Shown: one piece after another, positions 12,211 to 24,010 of the stretch | Layout of the letters: each line of letters begins with the position of its first letter | Numbering within the stretch: position 1 is the stretch's first letter | DNA from: Ariolimax columbianus | Taxonomy: Eukaryota; Mollusca; Gastropoda; Stylommatophora; Arionidae | Length of the DNA stretch: 64,000 nucleotides | Direction: 5' to 3' | Assembly (NCBI GenBank): GCA_036924085.1 | Contig: JAVGWX010000018.1 | Location: 22,283,964-22,347,963, forward strand | Program-made: the position numbers and the translations under genes | The notes under the pieces: generated by a model | Seen by the model: only the letters and a program-made list of their open reading frames with translations | Database searches by the model: none | Told to the model about the DNA's origin: nothing

Positions 12211-14440
12211 GGGCAAACTAATCTGAGAAACGATCATCCAAGCAAAGAACATATTGCATGTGTATGCGTGCGTGTAACACACACCCATTTTATTTACAGT
12301 CCTGATGCCAGAGCGAGCACGTGGTTGCTTTATATGGTTGCCAATACTTTTAAAACACCTACGGAGATGGCCTCTCCCAATTATGGCGAGTTCATGTTTA
12401 ATGCATATATTATGCAAATTTGTATTTCCACAGGCGTCTGATTAGTATAGATTGCGCCAAAGATACAGTATTCAACTCCCATTACTGGCATAAACCGGTC
12501 AACCCAACTGAAAATAGGTACCTGTACCTGGCTTACTGTTAGCGGGAAGTGAACTGACCATCACACCTCATAAACAGACTGTGACCTCTACCACTTCTTC
12601 CCCGACAGTAGTGTCTGCTATGGGATTACCTTGATATTTCTATGTATGAAGAGTGTGATCACCTGGTATTTCTTTGTGACTCCCAGGTGTTTGAGGCTTT
12701 CTCATTACAGTTATGGATGTCAATGTTTTGAGAGATTGTTTTAGACTTTGAGGATGGAGTTTGTACACTCATTATCTGTTGGTTTTACTGTGTAACATTG
12801 AACATGGGCGGTAATAGCACAGATGCAAAATATAAATGTTATCTGTATGTGCCCATGGTAATTAATAACCTGTCTTTAGTGTTCAACATATGGTTATCTG
12901 TTTTGCTGGAGCCAATTTTCTTTACAATCTATGCTCATATTTTAAACCATTGATTTTGATTTTTGTTGACACCCATTATTTTTTTGGGATGAAATGGGGA
13001 TTCAGCAATTTGCAAATCTTTGTGTTATGATAGCTGTTTAAATGTTATTGGTGTAAAATAAACGGGGAAATGTAGGCGACAAGAAAAACAAAGAAAATTC
13101 ACTGGAAACGGTTTCTTCGATATGACAAGCTAGTGTTTGTGGACCTGTGTTTCTATGCAATTTTGTTAAAATATTTTCGTCCCGGTCTATTTATCTGTTT
13201 GATTCATTTTATATAGTGTAAGAAATGGTAGGATGATTTAGAGGGGATGTTTGCCAGGTGCATTCTCTGGAGACATTGGTCAAACCTAGAGTTATTTTTT
13301 TCTCAAATGATATCCTACTCTTCACACATCATGAGCGAAAAGCATTCTTCATTCCACAGATCTATACACCCACCTCAATGGACACCAGAAATGGGAAAAT
13401 GCATAATGGTAGCTTTCATCAATGGTAGCTTTCATCTGTCATAGATGCTATCCATGAGGAGGCTTCCATGTGACAAACATGACCAAGCTATTGTAGTCTT
13501 TGCATTCTAAGTGTACATGCTTGGGAGGTCTGTGCAAGAGTTCGCCTCTGCATTCTAAGTGCACATGCTTGGGAGGTCTGTGCAAGAGTTCGCCTCTGCA
13601 TTTGTCACTCTGTAAATGGGCCTGTGCTCTTGTTTGGCATTGGCTTTAATTTTGTTTCTGGTTTCTCAAACACGTGTTGTGAGACGAGCAAATGTGGCAG
13701 CAGCTTAGTCAATATGATTGTTTATTTTTGGGTCTAGAGACGGAGAGAGAGAACGGTTTGCGAATTGGTGTCAATTCATCATTATTTATGTTAATTAGGC
13801 ATGGCATCTACTTCCTGTCCCAGCACATATGTTCTGTTGAAGTATGTCTGGTTTATCCATTTGTCTAAATTGACACCCAGCCTTTATGTGAATATGTCGT
13901 TGTACAAAGGAGGGAGGACGTACATCACATCTGATCAATACGTTTCTCCGTGTCACATATAAACGTTTATGTAGATATTTCTAATTGTATGTTAGAGAGA
14001 AATATGGATGTGATCACTCAGTGTTCCTGTGTGTATTTATAACTTGATTTGTGCTATTGTATTTGGTTGTTTTCAAGTCTGTTCTGGGACAATTGAAATC
14101 ATCAAAGTTATATATATATATATATGTTGCAATCAATTGTCATCACCTTTTTTTGCAGTGCAACAAGAAATAAAACGTTTAACATAAATTACATGATGAG
14201 AGTTGTTAAAAATCAGTATCACAGCCACTCTGCGCAACCCCCATAGATGATCAGTCTTTCTCCCAGCAAATGACGAGGAGTGGATACAGATGGTTCGAAC
14301 TGGTTGCATATTACTGCTAATTATACTCTATGGTTGATCCCCAATTGATTTCAAAACTTTATAGCATGGGGTTTTGCCACTTGATTGATTGCAATGTCAA
14401 CATATAAGAGATGGGCCTTAGAATGTCCATAGTTTGCATC
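12211..14440. other. Mostly unassigned; minor repeats
   Basis: No exon was recognised. A SINE-like piece at 12455-12600 resembles 30690-30840 (the AACCCAACTGAAAAT block and a GTACCTG-CTTACTG block). A perfect-looking 48-bp tandem duplication lies at 13500-13598 (TGCATTCTAAGTGTACATGC plus the following TTGGGAGGTCTGTGC). A short (TA)n run is at 14109-14125. Confidence 0.5.
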
Positions 14441-14597
14441 TTCATCTTCTATCAACTGATGCTATGCTTTTAGTCCAGTGATGTCCCCACCCTCCCCATT
14501 TTTGAACATGGTCACTCCCGGGCCAGACTGCCTCTCTTTGGTCCGTGTAACGTGGGGCAGTTCTGCAGGTTATGTTCTGGCGTTTTCTTGGGTGCTT

Positions 14598-15065
14598 TGC
14601 ATGTGGGGGTGTCTTTAAGACAGATTCTGTAGAGGTGGGTCTTGAGTCTGCATGTGGGGGTGTCTTTAAGACAGATTCTATAGAGGTGGGTCTTGAGTCT
14701 GCATGTGGGGGTGTCTTTAAGACAGATTCTATAGAGGTGGGTCTTGAGTCTGCATGTGGGGGTGTCTTTAAGACAGATTTTGTAGAGGTGGGTCTTGAGC
14801 CTGCATGTGGGGGTGTCTTTAAGACAGATTCTGTTGAGGTGGGTCTTGAGTCTGCATGTGGGGGTGTCTTTAAGACAGATTCTGTAGAGGTGGGTCTTGA
14901 GTCTGCATGTGGAGGTGTCTTTAAGACAGATTCTGTAAGAGGTGGGTCTTGAGTCTGCATGTGGGGGTGTCTTTAAGACAAATTCTGTAGAGGTGGATCT
15001 TGAGTCTGCATGTGGGGGTGTCTTTAAGACAGATTCTGTAGAGGTGGGTCTTGAGTCTGCATAGT
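14598..15065. repeat. Minisatellite, 51 bp x ~9, inside a LINE ORF
   Basis: The unit starts GCATGTGGGGGTGTCTTTAA and is 17 codons long. On the minus strand, one frame gives RLKTHLYRICLKDTPTC per unit. This aligns with RLRYHLFNKLKIGGTDECPC just before the zinc-knuckle of the related LINE at 31.3-32.2 kb. Copies differ by a few substitutions, and one base is inserted at about 14938. Because 51 is divisible by three, both strands show long open frames; these are not separate genes. Confidence 0.95.
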
Positions 15066-15210
15066 CTATGGGTACCCTGGAGGCGAAGGGTATGTATTCT
15101 TCTGTGATCATTGAGACTGGGAGTTTATCACGATCTCAATTCCGGTGTACAGGGGGGTGAGCCACATCCTTCTCCTCAGATCCTGGAGTACATGTGCAGC
15201 TGTCTCTCTC

Positions 15211-15390
15211 TTATGTGGCCAAGTGGCTAAGCCGTCAGTCTCGTGATCAGGTGGTGTGGGTTCGAATCCGCCATCTTTTTCACGGGTGCTTGATGCGGAG
15301 TCCCCTGCATCTCGTATTCGCTCCCTATTCGTCTTGTCCTTGTCTTGTCACTGGGGTCAAGCGGCACAAGATGAGAGAGTAAAGATAAAA
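15211..15390 (+). repeat. tRNA-headed SINE
   Basis: The head reads TGTGGCCAAGTGGCTAAGCC (A box) and GTGGGTTCGAATCCGCC (B box), resembling a Ser/Leu-type tRNA. The 3' half does not close an acceptor stem, and a body follows with CACTGGGGTCAAGC and GATGAGAGAGTAAAG. A similar body is seen in the SINEs at 33770, 47640 and 57825. Inserted within the LINE relic at 14440-15940. Confidence 0.8.
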
Positions 15391-16014
15391 AATAGCACAG
15401 TTAATCCTTACTAAAAATAGCGCTGTCAAAATTAATTATGCCATCATTGTCTACGATGAATGGCGGCCGTTGCCTTTGTGGCCAAAGACGGTTAGTAGTA
15501 TCCATCCCCTGTGTGTTGTTTTGCCACTTGACATTGTATTGCCCTTTTATTATGGCTTCTGCTTCTTCCTAGTTGACCAGGTATTCTTCCTTCATAAGCT
15601 TTACCTCCTCGATTCCCTTGATGGTAATCACAGTTTTCTACGTCTCAGACATTTTCGGCAAGCCTGCGTTCAATTCTTGTGGGATTTGAGTGCTGCTATG
15701 GCTAACAGTGCATCAGTTAATATCACAGTTTTTTCCCATACATATGGTTTTTGTATTGTAGAGTCATTTCTGCTGCGGTCCTTAAGAGCTTTAATTTCAG
15801 CTTTTAAGTTTCTTGCCAACTTGGACAGGGTTCCTTTTTCTCATTTATTGGTCTCATGAAATGTATGTATACTGATGATTCCTGTAGCTCACTAGTTGTA
15901 CACTCTCCTGATTCATTCTCTCAGGAAGACTATGTCGTATGTTAGTCTTGCTTAGTGGGCTAGACTCAAACGGCTTATTATTCCTCTGCATTGTGACGGG
16001 TGCAGCGGTTGGTG

Positions 16015-16240
16015 GTTAACTTAACCAATGTGCGAGTCCATCTTAATAGACTCAAACATTAGAGCAAAGTAGACCACATCCTGTTAGGTCCCATCTATGC
16101 TGCTCTTAACAAACCACCTAACCATTCCTGGTGTAATGCCATGTCACACAGTCTCTCTTACGACATGCTCTCTGTGGCACAGTGGTGCTATTCTTGTCCT
16201 TGTTATACACAAAGACCCTGGTGGGTGGATCACTTGGTTT
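16015..16240 (-). repeat. SINE body fragment
   Basis: This is the reverse complement of the SINE body at 61690-61900. Both contain GTCTTTGTGTAT-ACAAAGACAAG, the CATGTCGTAAGAG motif and the AGACTCAAACATTAGAG/CTCTAGTGTCTATT block. No tRNA-like head is attached here. Confidence 0.75.
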
Positions 16241-16261
16241 ATGTTACATAATATTAGGGAA

Positions 16262-17115
16262 ATTGGTTATTGATCCAGTAGCATATGGGCTCCTGTCCTT
16301 TGGCCCAATACCATATAGTGGTATCTGCAAGTGTTTGTGAGCTGCTGTTTAGTTCCATTTGTCCGGCCTCGGAGGAAGAAGCTCTTTCCCAACAAGCGCC
16401 AGGCACTCAAAAAGATGATGTTTAACAGTTTCATAGGGATGTGTGCATGCCGGCACTCTGGGGTATGTTCTGGTTGGATTCTGTTCAAGTGGCTGTTAAG
16501 TTATATGTGTTAAGTTAGAAAATTGATGCTTTGATCTTTTATTTTCATGAGATTGATGATGTCTTTGGGATGGCCATATGTTTGTAGATTTCTCTCCTAG
16601 TATTCTCTATTTCCCATCTATTCAGACAGGCCTCTTTGTTCGCAGGCTTCAGTGGTTGTTCGACTGTCTGTAGGGTTATTGGTGTGTATTGTTGTTCTTG
16701 ACTTGATCCCTTCTTAACCAGTCTGTCTGTCTTGTTATATTGCAAGGTGTATTTGAGTGACCAGGGATACATTGAATAACTATTCTAAATTCATGGGATG
16801 TGGTAAGTTATTTGTCATCTAGATTATTTGGTTTAAGTTCAGGCTTAATGAACCACTTGACCACCATCTCCCAGAGCTTGAAGGGCAAATAATGAGTCTG
16901 TAAAGATAACGATACTTTTGAAGGAAAAGCACAAATTGTGTAAATTTCTGCCCATTTTGTAACTGGCTTTGTTTGTCACCTGGTTACATGGGAAATGGGC
17001 AAGTGAAGAAGTCAGTTCACAGATTGAGAAGCAATGTGCCAAATACATGAAATGGTCATATCCCTTTTTGGGTGTGTCATCATGCACTGAGAGATTTGAG
17101 CTGTGGTGAGACATT
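16262..17115 (-). pseudogene. RNase H LINE relic
   Basis: On the minus strand, SIVIFTDSLFALQALGDG at about 16915-16860 is the third acidic motif block of a LINE RNase H. NKEACLNRWEIENTRREIY near 16645-16590 matches NKEIWLNRWAMGNTVRKVY of the LINE at 1-1705, and YHYMVLGQRTGAHMLLDQ at about 16320-16265 is the same 3' end motif. So it is a second copy of the family at 1-1705. The frames are broken several times. Confidence 0.82.
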
Positions 17116-17384
17116 CTGATAGGCCTTCTGTGTTAGATGGGAGAGACACAGTAGTTGGAGAGTCAGGCCTCCAGAATGTTTGAAGATGAAGTGTTTGCTA
17201 CTATGGCAAAATGAGATCTCAGTTAAGTTGTCTGACTCTCTCAGTTAACCACTCCAGAGCAGAAGGCTCTCCAATTTGTTTCACAGCAATAAAAGAGCTG
17301 ACATGCATTTATGGCAGTGTGTGTGCGCGCGTTTACAAATTTTTTTTGGTTATAATTTAAAAAAAAAAAATTATATATATATAT

Positions 17385-17660
17385 TGGTGAGAGGGGCTAT
17401 ACAGATAAGGAATGTATTATTGATGATGAGGGCTATATAGATAAGGAGTGTATTATTGATGATGAGGGCTATATAGATAAGGAGTGTATTATTGATGATG
17501 AGGGCTATATAGATAAGGAGTATATTATTGGTGAGAGGGGCTATATAGATAAGGAGTGTATTATTGGTGAGAGGGGCTATATAGATAAGGAGTGTATTAT
17601 TGATGATGAGGGCTATATAGATAAGGAGTGTATTATTGATGATGAGGGCTATATAGATAG
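17385..17660. repeat. Minisatellite, 35-36 bp x ~8
   Basis: The unit is GGGCTATATAGATAAGGAGT plus GTATTATTGATGATGA. Two copies carry GGTGAGAGG instead of GATGATGAGG. Looser relatives (GCATTAGATATATAGATGAG) extend to about 17840. An A-run and a (TA)n run at 17355-17385 precede it. Confidence 0.95.
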
Positions 17661-18144
17661 AGGGCAGTAGATGCATGTATACGTATGCATTGTTGATGGC
17701 GGAGTGCTATATAGATAGAGGATATATAGATGAGGGAGGGCATTAGATATATAGATGAGAAAGTCATTGTATGCATGGATGAGGAGGGCATTAAATATGA
17801 ACAATGGGGGCATTAGATGTATGTATGAGAAGGGCATTGCTTGAGTTATGTAATGTCCACCTCATGATGACGATGCCCTGCAATAGAAACAGAAATCTTG
17901 TCATTTGGAATCCTTTAGTCAAGTAAGGAAGCATGTTTGAAGACAAGTGTTTTCCTGCACTGAAATATATATAACGGACAACATAAAATAAATTGAAGCA
18001 ATCCGCAGCCAAGATTCAAACCATGTCACCAGAGAAAGATGAATTTTAGGATTCAGTCAGCCATACAACACCCCCACCCTAGAAAGTGTCCCAACTCTAG
18101 TCAAGCCTTTCATCATTCAACACTTGTGACTATGGAATATAGCC

Positions 18145-18920
18145 CGAGTTCAATTCAGACTCCAGTAGTTCTATTTTTTGTCTGTTGATTCAGACTCCAG
18201 TAGTTCTATTTTTTGTCTGTTGATTCAGACTCAAGTAGTTCTATTTTTTGTCTGTTGATTCAGACTCCAGTAGTTCTATTTTTTGTCTGTTGATTCAGAC
18301 TCCAGTAGTTCTATTTTTTGTCTGTTGATTCAGACTCAAGTAGTTCTATTTTTTGTCTGTTGATTCAGACTCCAGTAGTTCTATTTTTTGTCTGTTGATT
18401 CAGACTCAAGTAGTTCTATTTTTTGTCTGTTGATTCAGACTCCAGTAGTTCTATTTTTTGTCTGTTGATTCAGACTCAAGTAGTTCTATTTTTTGTCTGT
18501 TGATTCAGACTCAAGTAGTTCTATTTTTTGTCTGTTGATTCAGACTCCAGTAGTTCTATTTTTTGTCTGTTGATTCAGACTCCAGTAGTTCTATTTTTTG
18601 TCTGTTGATTCAGACTCCAGTAGTTCTATTTTTTGTCTGTTGATTCAGACTCCAGTAGTTCTATTTTTTGTCTGTTGATTCAGACTCCAGTAGTTCTATT
18701 TTTTGTCTGTTGATTCAGACTCCAGTAGTTCTATTTTTTGTCTGTTGATTCAGACTCCAGTAGTTCTATTTTTTGTCTGTTGATTCAGACTCAAGTAGTT
18801 CTATTTTTTGTCTGTTGATTCAGACTCCAGTAGTTCTATTTTTTGTCTGTTGATTCAGACTCAAGTAGTTCTATTTTTTGTCTGTTGATTCAGACTCCAG
18901 TAGTTCTATTTTTTGTCTGT
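18145..18920. repeat. Minisatellite, 35 bp x ~22
   Basis: The unit is TGATTCAGACTCCAGTAGTT plus CTATTTTTTGTCTGT. The copies are almost perfectly homogeneous, and the only frequent variant is TCCAG versus TCAAG, giving a two-letter code along the array. Homogeneity suggests recent expansion. Confidence 0.98.
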
Positions 18921-18929
18921 TTATCAAGC

Positions 18930-19890
18930 ATAGACAACAATAGTAATAATAATAATCCACAAGATGGCCAAGGCATGTCGTGTGGATCGTCCGTGACCAC
19001 AATTGATGGCCAAGGTCTGTGAGACGTAAGGTTCTTATGAGGTGCGGACGATTTGTCGCAGCCAGGTGTTGCGTGGGTGACCCCAGTCAGTGGCATCTCC
19101 ATGTGGGACAAGGTTTTTTCCCACCCTTGATTCCAACAGTCACACGCAGGATCTGGCAGACAGTGCCATTCTGGGAAGGTGGGCCACATGACTGAAAATA
19201 GAGAGGTGGCTACGGTCTATCATATAAATAACTCTTGAGATGTGTTTGTTGGGCGACCTTAGTGTTGCTAACCAGGTCATACCAGTGGATTCCAAAATGG
19301 TGCCTCAAGACTCCTAAATGTAGCAGCAGACAAGCATTGAAATCTAAGAACAAAATGGAAATCACTAAAAACTTCATTTTAACAAGAAAATATTTATATA
19401 AACTGTATTTGACAGAAGATATATTATATAAACATTATAAGAGCAACCAATGATATACATATACGACTTAAACCACCTACTGAAAGTCATTTTGAGATAT
19501 TTGATTCAGGTAATAAAAAAAAATGCTTGAAAAAAAATAAATTTAAAAAAGGAAACATGTGAATGAACATTCTAGAAACAAAGGACTTAATAGAAAAGAC
19601 TAACCTACATATCTGGTCAGTTTAACAAAAGGTGACCAGGTAAAGGCAGTCGCATATCAGACACTTCAAGAGGGGATGAAGTGTTAGAGACTTCATTACA
19701 CTAGGTGTCATCTTATTCTGAGGCAGGTAAACCAGTTTCCTTCCTCCTTGTTAAGACTGGGGATTAAACCTGGTGCCCTTTGTCACAAAGTGCTGCACTG
19801 CTCTGCTACCTAGTTGATGTGGTAAATAGTAAGAAATTTCTAACATGTCTAACACATTTAACATACACACTACTGCTCAGCCAGGAAAAA
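18930..19890. other. Unassigned, LINE- or SINE-like tail at 18935-19200
   Basis: A (TAA)n run at 18940-18956 followed by a GC-richer stretch looks like the 3' end of a minus-strand retroposon, but I could not identify its coding sequence. Nothing was recognised in 19200-19890. Confidence 0.35.
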
Positions 19891-22800
19891 ACTCATTGGG
19901 ACAAAACAGTCATCAACTCGTTGGGACAGAATTCATTGAAACAGAACTGTTATCAACTCATTTGGATAAAACTCATCAGGCCATAACTGTTATCAACTCA
20001 TTGGGACAAAACAACTGTCATCAACTCATCGGGACATAACTGTTATCAACTCATTGGGACAAAACAACTGTCATCAACTCATCGGGACAGAACTGTTATC
20101 AACTCATTGGGACAGAACAACTGTCATCAACTCATCGGGACAGAACTGTTATCAACTCATTGGGACAAAACAACTGTCATCAACTCATCGGGACAGAACT
20201 GTTATCAACTCATTGGGACAAAACAACTGTCATCAACTCATTGGGACAGAACAACTGTCATCAACTCATTGGGACAGAACAACTGTCATCAACTCATCGG
20301 GACATAACTGTTATCAACTCATTGAGACAAAACAACTGTCATCAACTCATCGGGACAGAACTGTTATCAACTCATTGGTACAAATCTCATTGGGACAGAA
20401 CTGTTATCAATTCATTGGGACAGAACAACTGTCATCAACTCATCGGGACAGAACTGTTATCAACTCATCGGGACAGAACTGTTATCAACTCTTTGGGACA
20501 AAACAACTGTCATCAACTAGTCAGGACAGAACTGTTATCAACTCATTGGGACAGAACAACTGTCATCAACTCATCGGGACAGAACTGTTATCAACTCATT
20601 GGGACAAAACAACTGTCATCAACTCATCGGGACAGAACTGTTATCAACTCATTGGGACAAATCTCATTGGGACAGAACTGTTATCAACTCATTGGGACAA
20701 AACAACTGTCATCAACTCATCGGGACAAAACAACTGTCATCAACTCATCGGGACAGAACTGTTATCAACTGATAGGGACAAATCTCATTGGGACAGAACT
20801 GTTATCAACTCATTGGGACAAAACAACTGTCATCAACTCGTCAGGACAGAACTGTAATCAACTCATTGGGACAAATCTCATTGGGACAGAACTGTTATCA
20901 ACTCATTGGAACAAAACAACTGTCATCAACTCATCGGAACAGAACTGTTATCAACTCATTTAGATAAAACTCATCAACTCATCGGGACAGAACTGTTATC
21001 AACTCATTGGGACAAAACAACTGTCATCAACTCATCGGGACAGAACTGTTAACTCATTGGGACAAAACAACTGTCATCAACTCATCGGGACAGAACTGTT
21101 AACTCATTGGGACAAAACAACTGTCATCAACTCATAGGGACAAATCTCATTGGGACAGAACTGTTATCAACTCATTGGGACAAAACAACTGTCATCAACT
21201 CGTCAGGACAGAACTGTAATCAACTCATTGGGACAAATCTCATTGGGACAGAACTGTTATCAACTCATTGGGACAGAACAACTGTCATCAACTCATCGGG
21301 ACATAACTGTTATCAACTCATTGGGACAAAACAACTGTCATCAACTCATCGGGACATAACTGTTATCAACTCATTGGGACAAAACAACTGTCATCAACTC
21401 ATCGGGACAGAACTGTTATCAACTCATTGGGACAGAACTGTTATCAACTCATTGGGACAGAACAACTGTCATCAACTCATCGGGACAGAACTGTTATCAA
21501 CTCATCGGGACAGAACTGTTATCAACTCTTTGGGACAAAACAACTGTCATCAACTAGTCAGGACAGAACTGTTATCAACTCATTGGGACAGAACAACTGT
21601 CATCAACTCATCGGGACAGAACTGTTATCAACTCATTGGGACAAAACAACTGTCATCAACTCATCGGGACAGAACTGTTATCAACTCATTGGGACAAATC
21701 TCATTGGGACAGAACTGTTATCAACTCATTGGGACAAAACAACTGTCATCAACTCATCGGGACAGAACTGTTAACTCATTGGGACAAAACAACTGTCATC
21801 AACTCATCGGGACAGAACTGTTATCAACTCATAGGGACAAATCTCATTGGGACAGAACAACTGTCATCAACTCGTCAGGACAGAACTGTAATCAACTCAT
21901 TGGGACAAATCTCATTGGGACAGAACTGTTATCAACTCATTGGAACAAAACAACTGTCATCAACTCATCGGAACAGAACTGTTATCAACTCATTTAGATA
22001 AAACTCATCAACTCATCGGGACAGAACTGTTATCAACTCATTTAGATAAAACTCATCAACTCATCGGGACAGAACTGTTATCAACTCATTGGGACAAAAC
22101 AACTGTCATCAACTCGCCAGGACAGAACTGTTATCATTTGGATAAAACAACTGTCATCAACTCATCGGGACAGAACTGTTATCAACTCATAGGGACAAAT
22201 CTCATTGGGACAGAACAACTGTCATCAACTCGTCAGGACAGAACTGTAATCAACTCATTGGGACAAATCTCATTGGGACAGAACTGTTATCAACTCATTG
22301 GAACAAAACAACTGTCATCAACTCATCGGAACAGAACTGTTATCAACTCATTTAGATAAAACTCATCAACTCATCGGGACAGAACTGTTATCAACTCATT
22401 TAGATAAAACTCATCAACTCATCGGGACAGAACTGTTATCAACTCATTTAGATAAAACTCATCAACTCATCGGGACAGAACTGTTATCAACTCATTGGGA
22501 CAAAACAACTGTCATCAACTCGCCAGGACAGAACTGTTATCATTTGGATAAAACAACTGTCATCAACTCATCGGGACAGAACTGTTATCAACTCATAGGG
22601 ACAAATCTCATTGGGACAGAACAACTGTCATCAACTCGTCAGGACAGAACTGTAATCAACTCATTGGGACAAATCTCATTGGGACAGAACTGTTATCAAC
22701 TCATTGGAACAAAACAACTGTCATCAACTCATCGGAACAGAACTGTTATCAACTCATTTAGATAAAACTCATCAACTCATCGGGACAGAACTGTTATCAA

Positions 22801-22975
22801 CTCATTTAGATAAAACTCATCAACTCATCGGGACAGAACTGTTATCAACTCATTTAGATAAAACTCATCAACTCATCGGGACAGAGCTGTTATCAACTCA
22901 TTGGGACAGAACAACTGTCATCAACTTATTGGGACAGAACAACTGTTATCAACTCATTGGGATAAAACGGCGGGA
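19890..22975. repeat. Composite minisatellite, ~53 bp higher unit, 3.1 kb
   Basis: Two related half-units alternate: CAACTCATTGGGACAAAACAAC-type (28 bp) and CAACTCATCGGGACAGAACTG-type (25 bp). Variants include GATAAAACTCATCAACTCATC inserts (48-bp sub-unit) near 20950-22900. Larger blocks are duplicated: the diagnostic CTCTTTGGGACA variant at 20489 and 21526 implies a shift of about 1,037 bp. Long plus-strand ORFs rich in the CHQLIGTELLSTH pattern arise from the periodicity and are not proteins I would annotate. Confidence 0.97.
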
Positions 22976-23639
22976 TGACGACGACAATATAGCCTGCTGA
23001 AAAGCCTTGTATTTCACTGCAGCAAGAAATATCCAGGTCCACCTTGTCCAGTACACATTACCCCTGTATATTTCCCTTCTTTGGCAACTACACAGCACTC
23101 TTTATATTCAGTCAGTATTTCTACTCTTTCCCAAACTTTGACCAAGTAAGTTCTTCTGAGTACATCCAGAAAAGGTCATTGTGCCATAGTTTCCAGCGAG
23201 GCTGCAGTAGCTGTACCTTATGGTCTGGAACATCCAGTTTGAGCTGTCTGTACATACTTTGACATCATACCTTAAACAACACCCGTACCTTTCGACTTGT
23301 GTACCTGGACTTAATGGGAGTGGTTTGTTGGTGCTAGTGTGTGCCGTCATGTACCATTATTTAAAATCTATACTGCTGATCAATCCTTTTCTTGGAGGCA
23401 TTCAAGTCAGGTGTATAAAACCAGTTAATTTGTTCTATTATCAACATACTTTAATCATTTGAATTTAGCAAGTTTTTCATATCTACTTCCTGTCAGATTA
23501 AGAAATATTTTCAGTTTCTTGTAACAATTCTTAATAGTTCCTTCATGAACAAAGCTCTTCTATATCTAGTGAACTAGCTACCACTTCTGATAAATCTAGT
23601 CTATTCTCGTCTGTCCCATGTCCTAGGTAGTCATAGTGG
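22976..23639. other. No gene recognised
   Basis: Neither strand shows a recognisable exon or LINE motif. Several short open frames occur at 23044-23462, without homology that I can name. Confidence 0.35.
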
Positions 23640-24010
23640 CTTCACATAACCGTAAATCATAAACTATCACCATCTTACTCTATCCATTGCCTGCGTTGCG
23701 GTTTCAATTAATGTCATGCCTGAATATCATCTGTTCAGAGTATCTTAAGGTGAACTCTCCTTCTCTTGTCAGTTACTGCACCTCAGAATATCACATAGCT
23801 GTACCAGCATAGCCTTCGTGATTTAATAATTGAAAGGATACGGTCTGATAGACTGTCGGACTGTATTACATACACTGACATTTGTGTCATGATCTCGATA
23901 TAATATTCCAAGGAGCTTTCTGAAACGCCTCATCACCATGGTCTAGCTTTTCCACCCCAATGCAGCATACAGGTACACGTAGAGGATCAATGTCTGCATT
24001 CATTGATTTT
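23640..24010 (-). pseudogene. LINE reverse transcriptase C-terminal relic
   Basis: On the minus strand near 23945-23830, MRRFRKLLGILYRDHDTN is the conserved CYRRLLGISYRDHVTNEEV-type motif of LINE reverse transcriptase tails (the region after the AETWTLT motif). Downstream, the GH-type segment is only vaguely visible. Stops and frameshifts are present. Confidence 0.7.

Larger units (their letters stand above)
14440..15940 (-). pseudogene. RNase H LINE relic split by a minisatellite and a SINE
   Basis: On the minus strand, 15870-15640 encodes KLARNLKAEIKALKD and then VILTDALLAIAALKSHKN. This matches the second and third acidic motifs of the RNase H ORF at 31316-32155 (LLTDALAVVTALKSQKN there). 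Near 15540-15500, EAEAIIKGQYNVKWQNN matches its SKRLIRARYMTKWE segment. At the other end, 14600-14540 encodes TPEHNLQNCPTLHGPKRG, matching the zinc-knuckle and tail sequence AEHLLQNCPTYEDQRE. Between these parts sit a SINE (15211-15390) and a 51-bp array (14598-15065). There are frameshifts throughout, so it is inactive. Confidence 0.8.

Noticed and set aside
14442..15111. Repeat protein genes of 172 and 199 codons (minus) and 126 codons (plus)
   Set aside because: All are frames through the 51-bp array embedded in a LINE relic.
15211..15280. Functional tRNA-Ser/Leu gene
   Set aside because: A and B boxes are present but the acceptor stem does not pair and a SINE body follows. The same holds for 26325, 29382, 33770, 48240, 57825 and 61565.
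20054..22765. Open frames up to 296 codons in the 53-bp array
   Set aside because: Several overlapping frames carry the same repeated peptide shifted in phase; this is periodicity, not coding selection.
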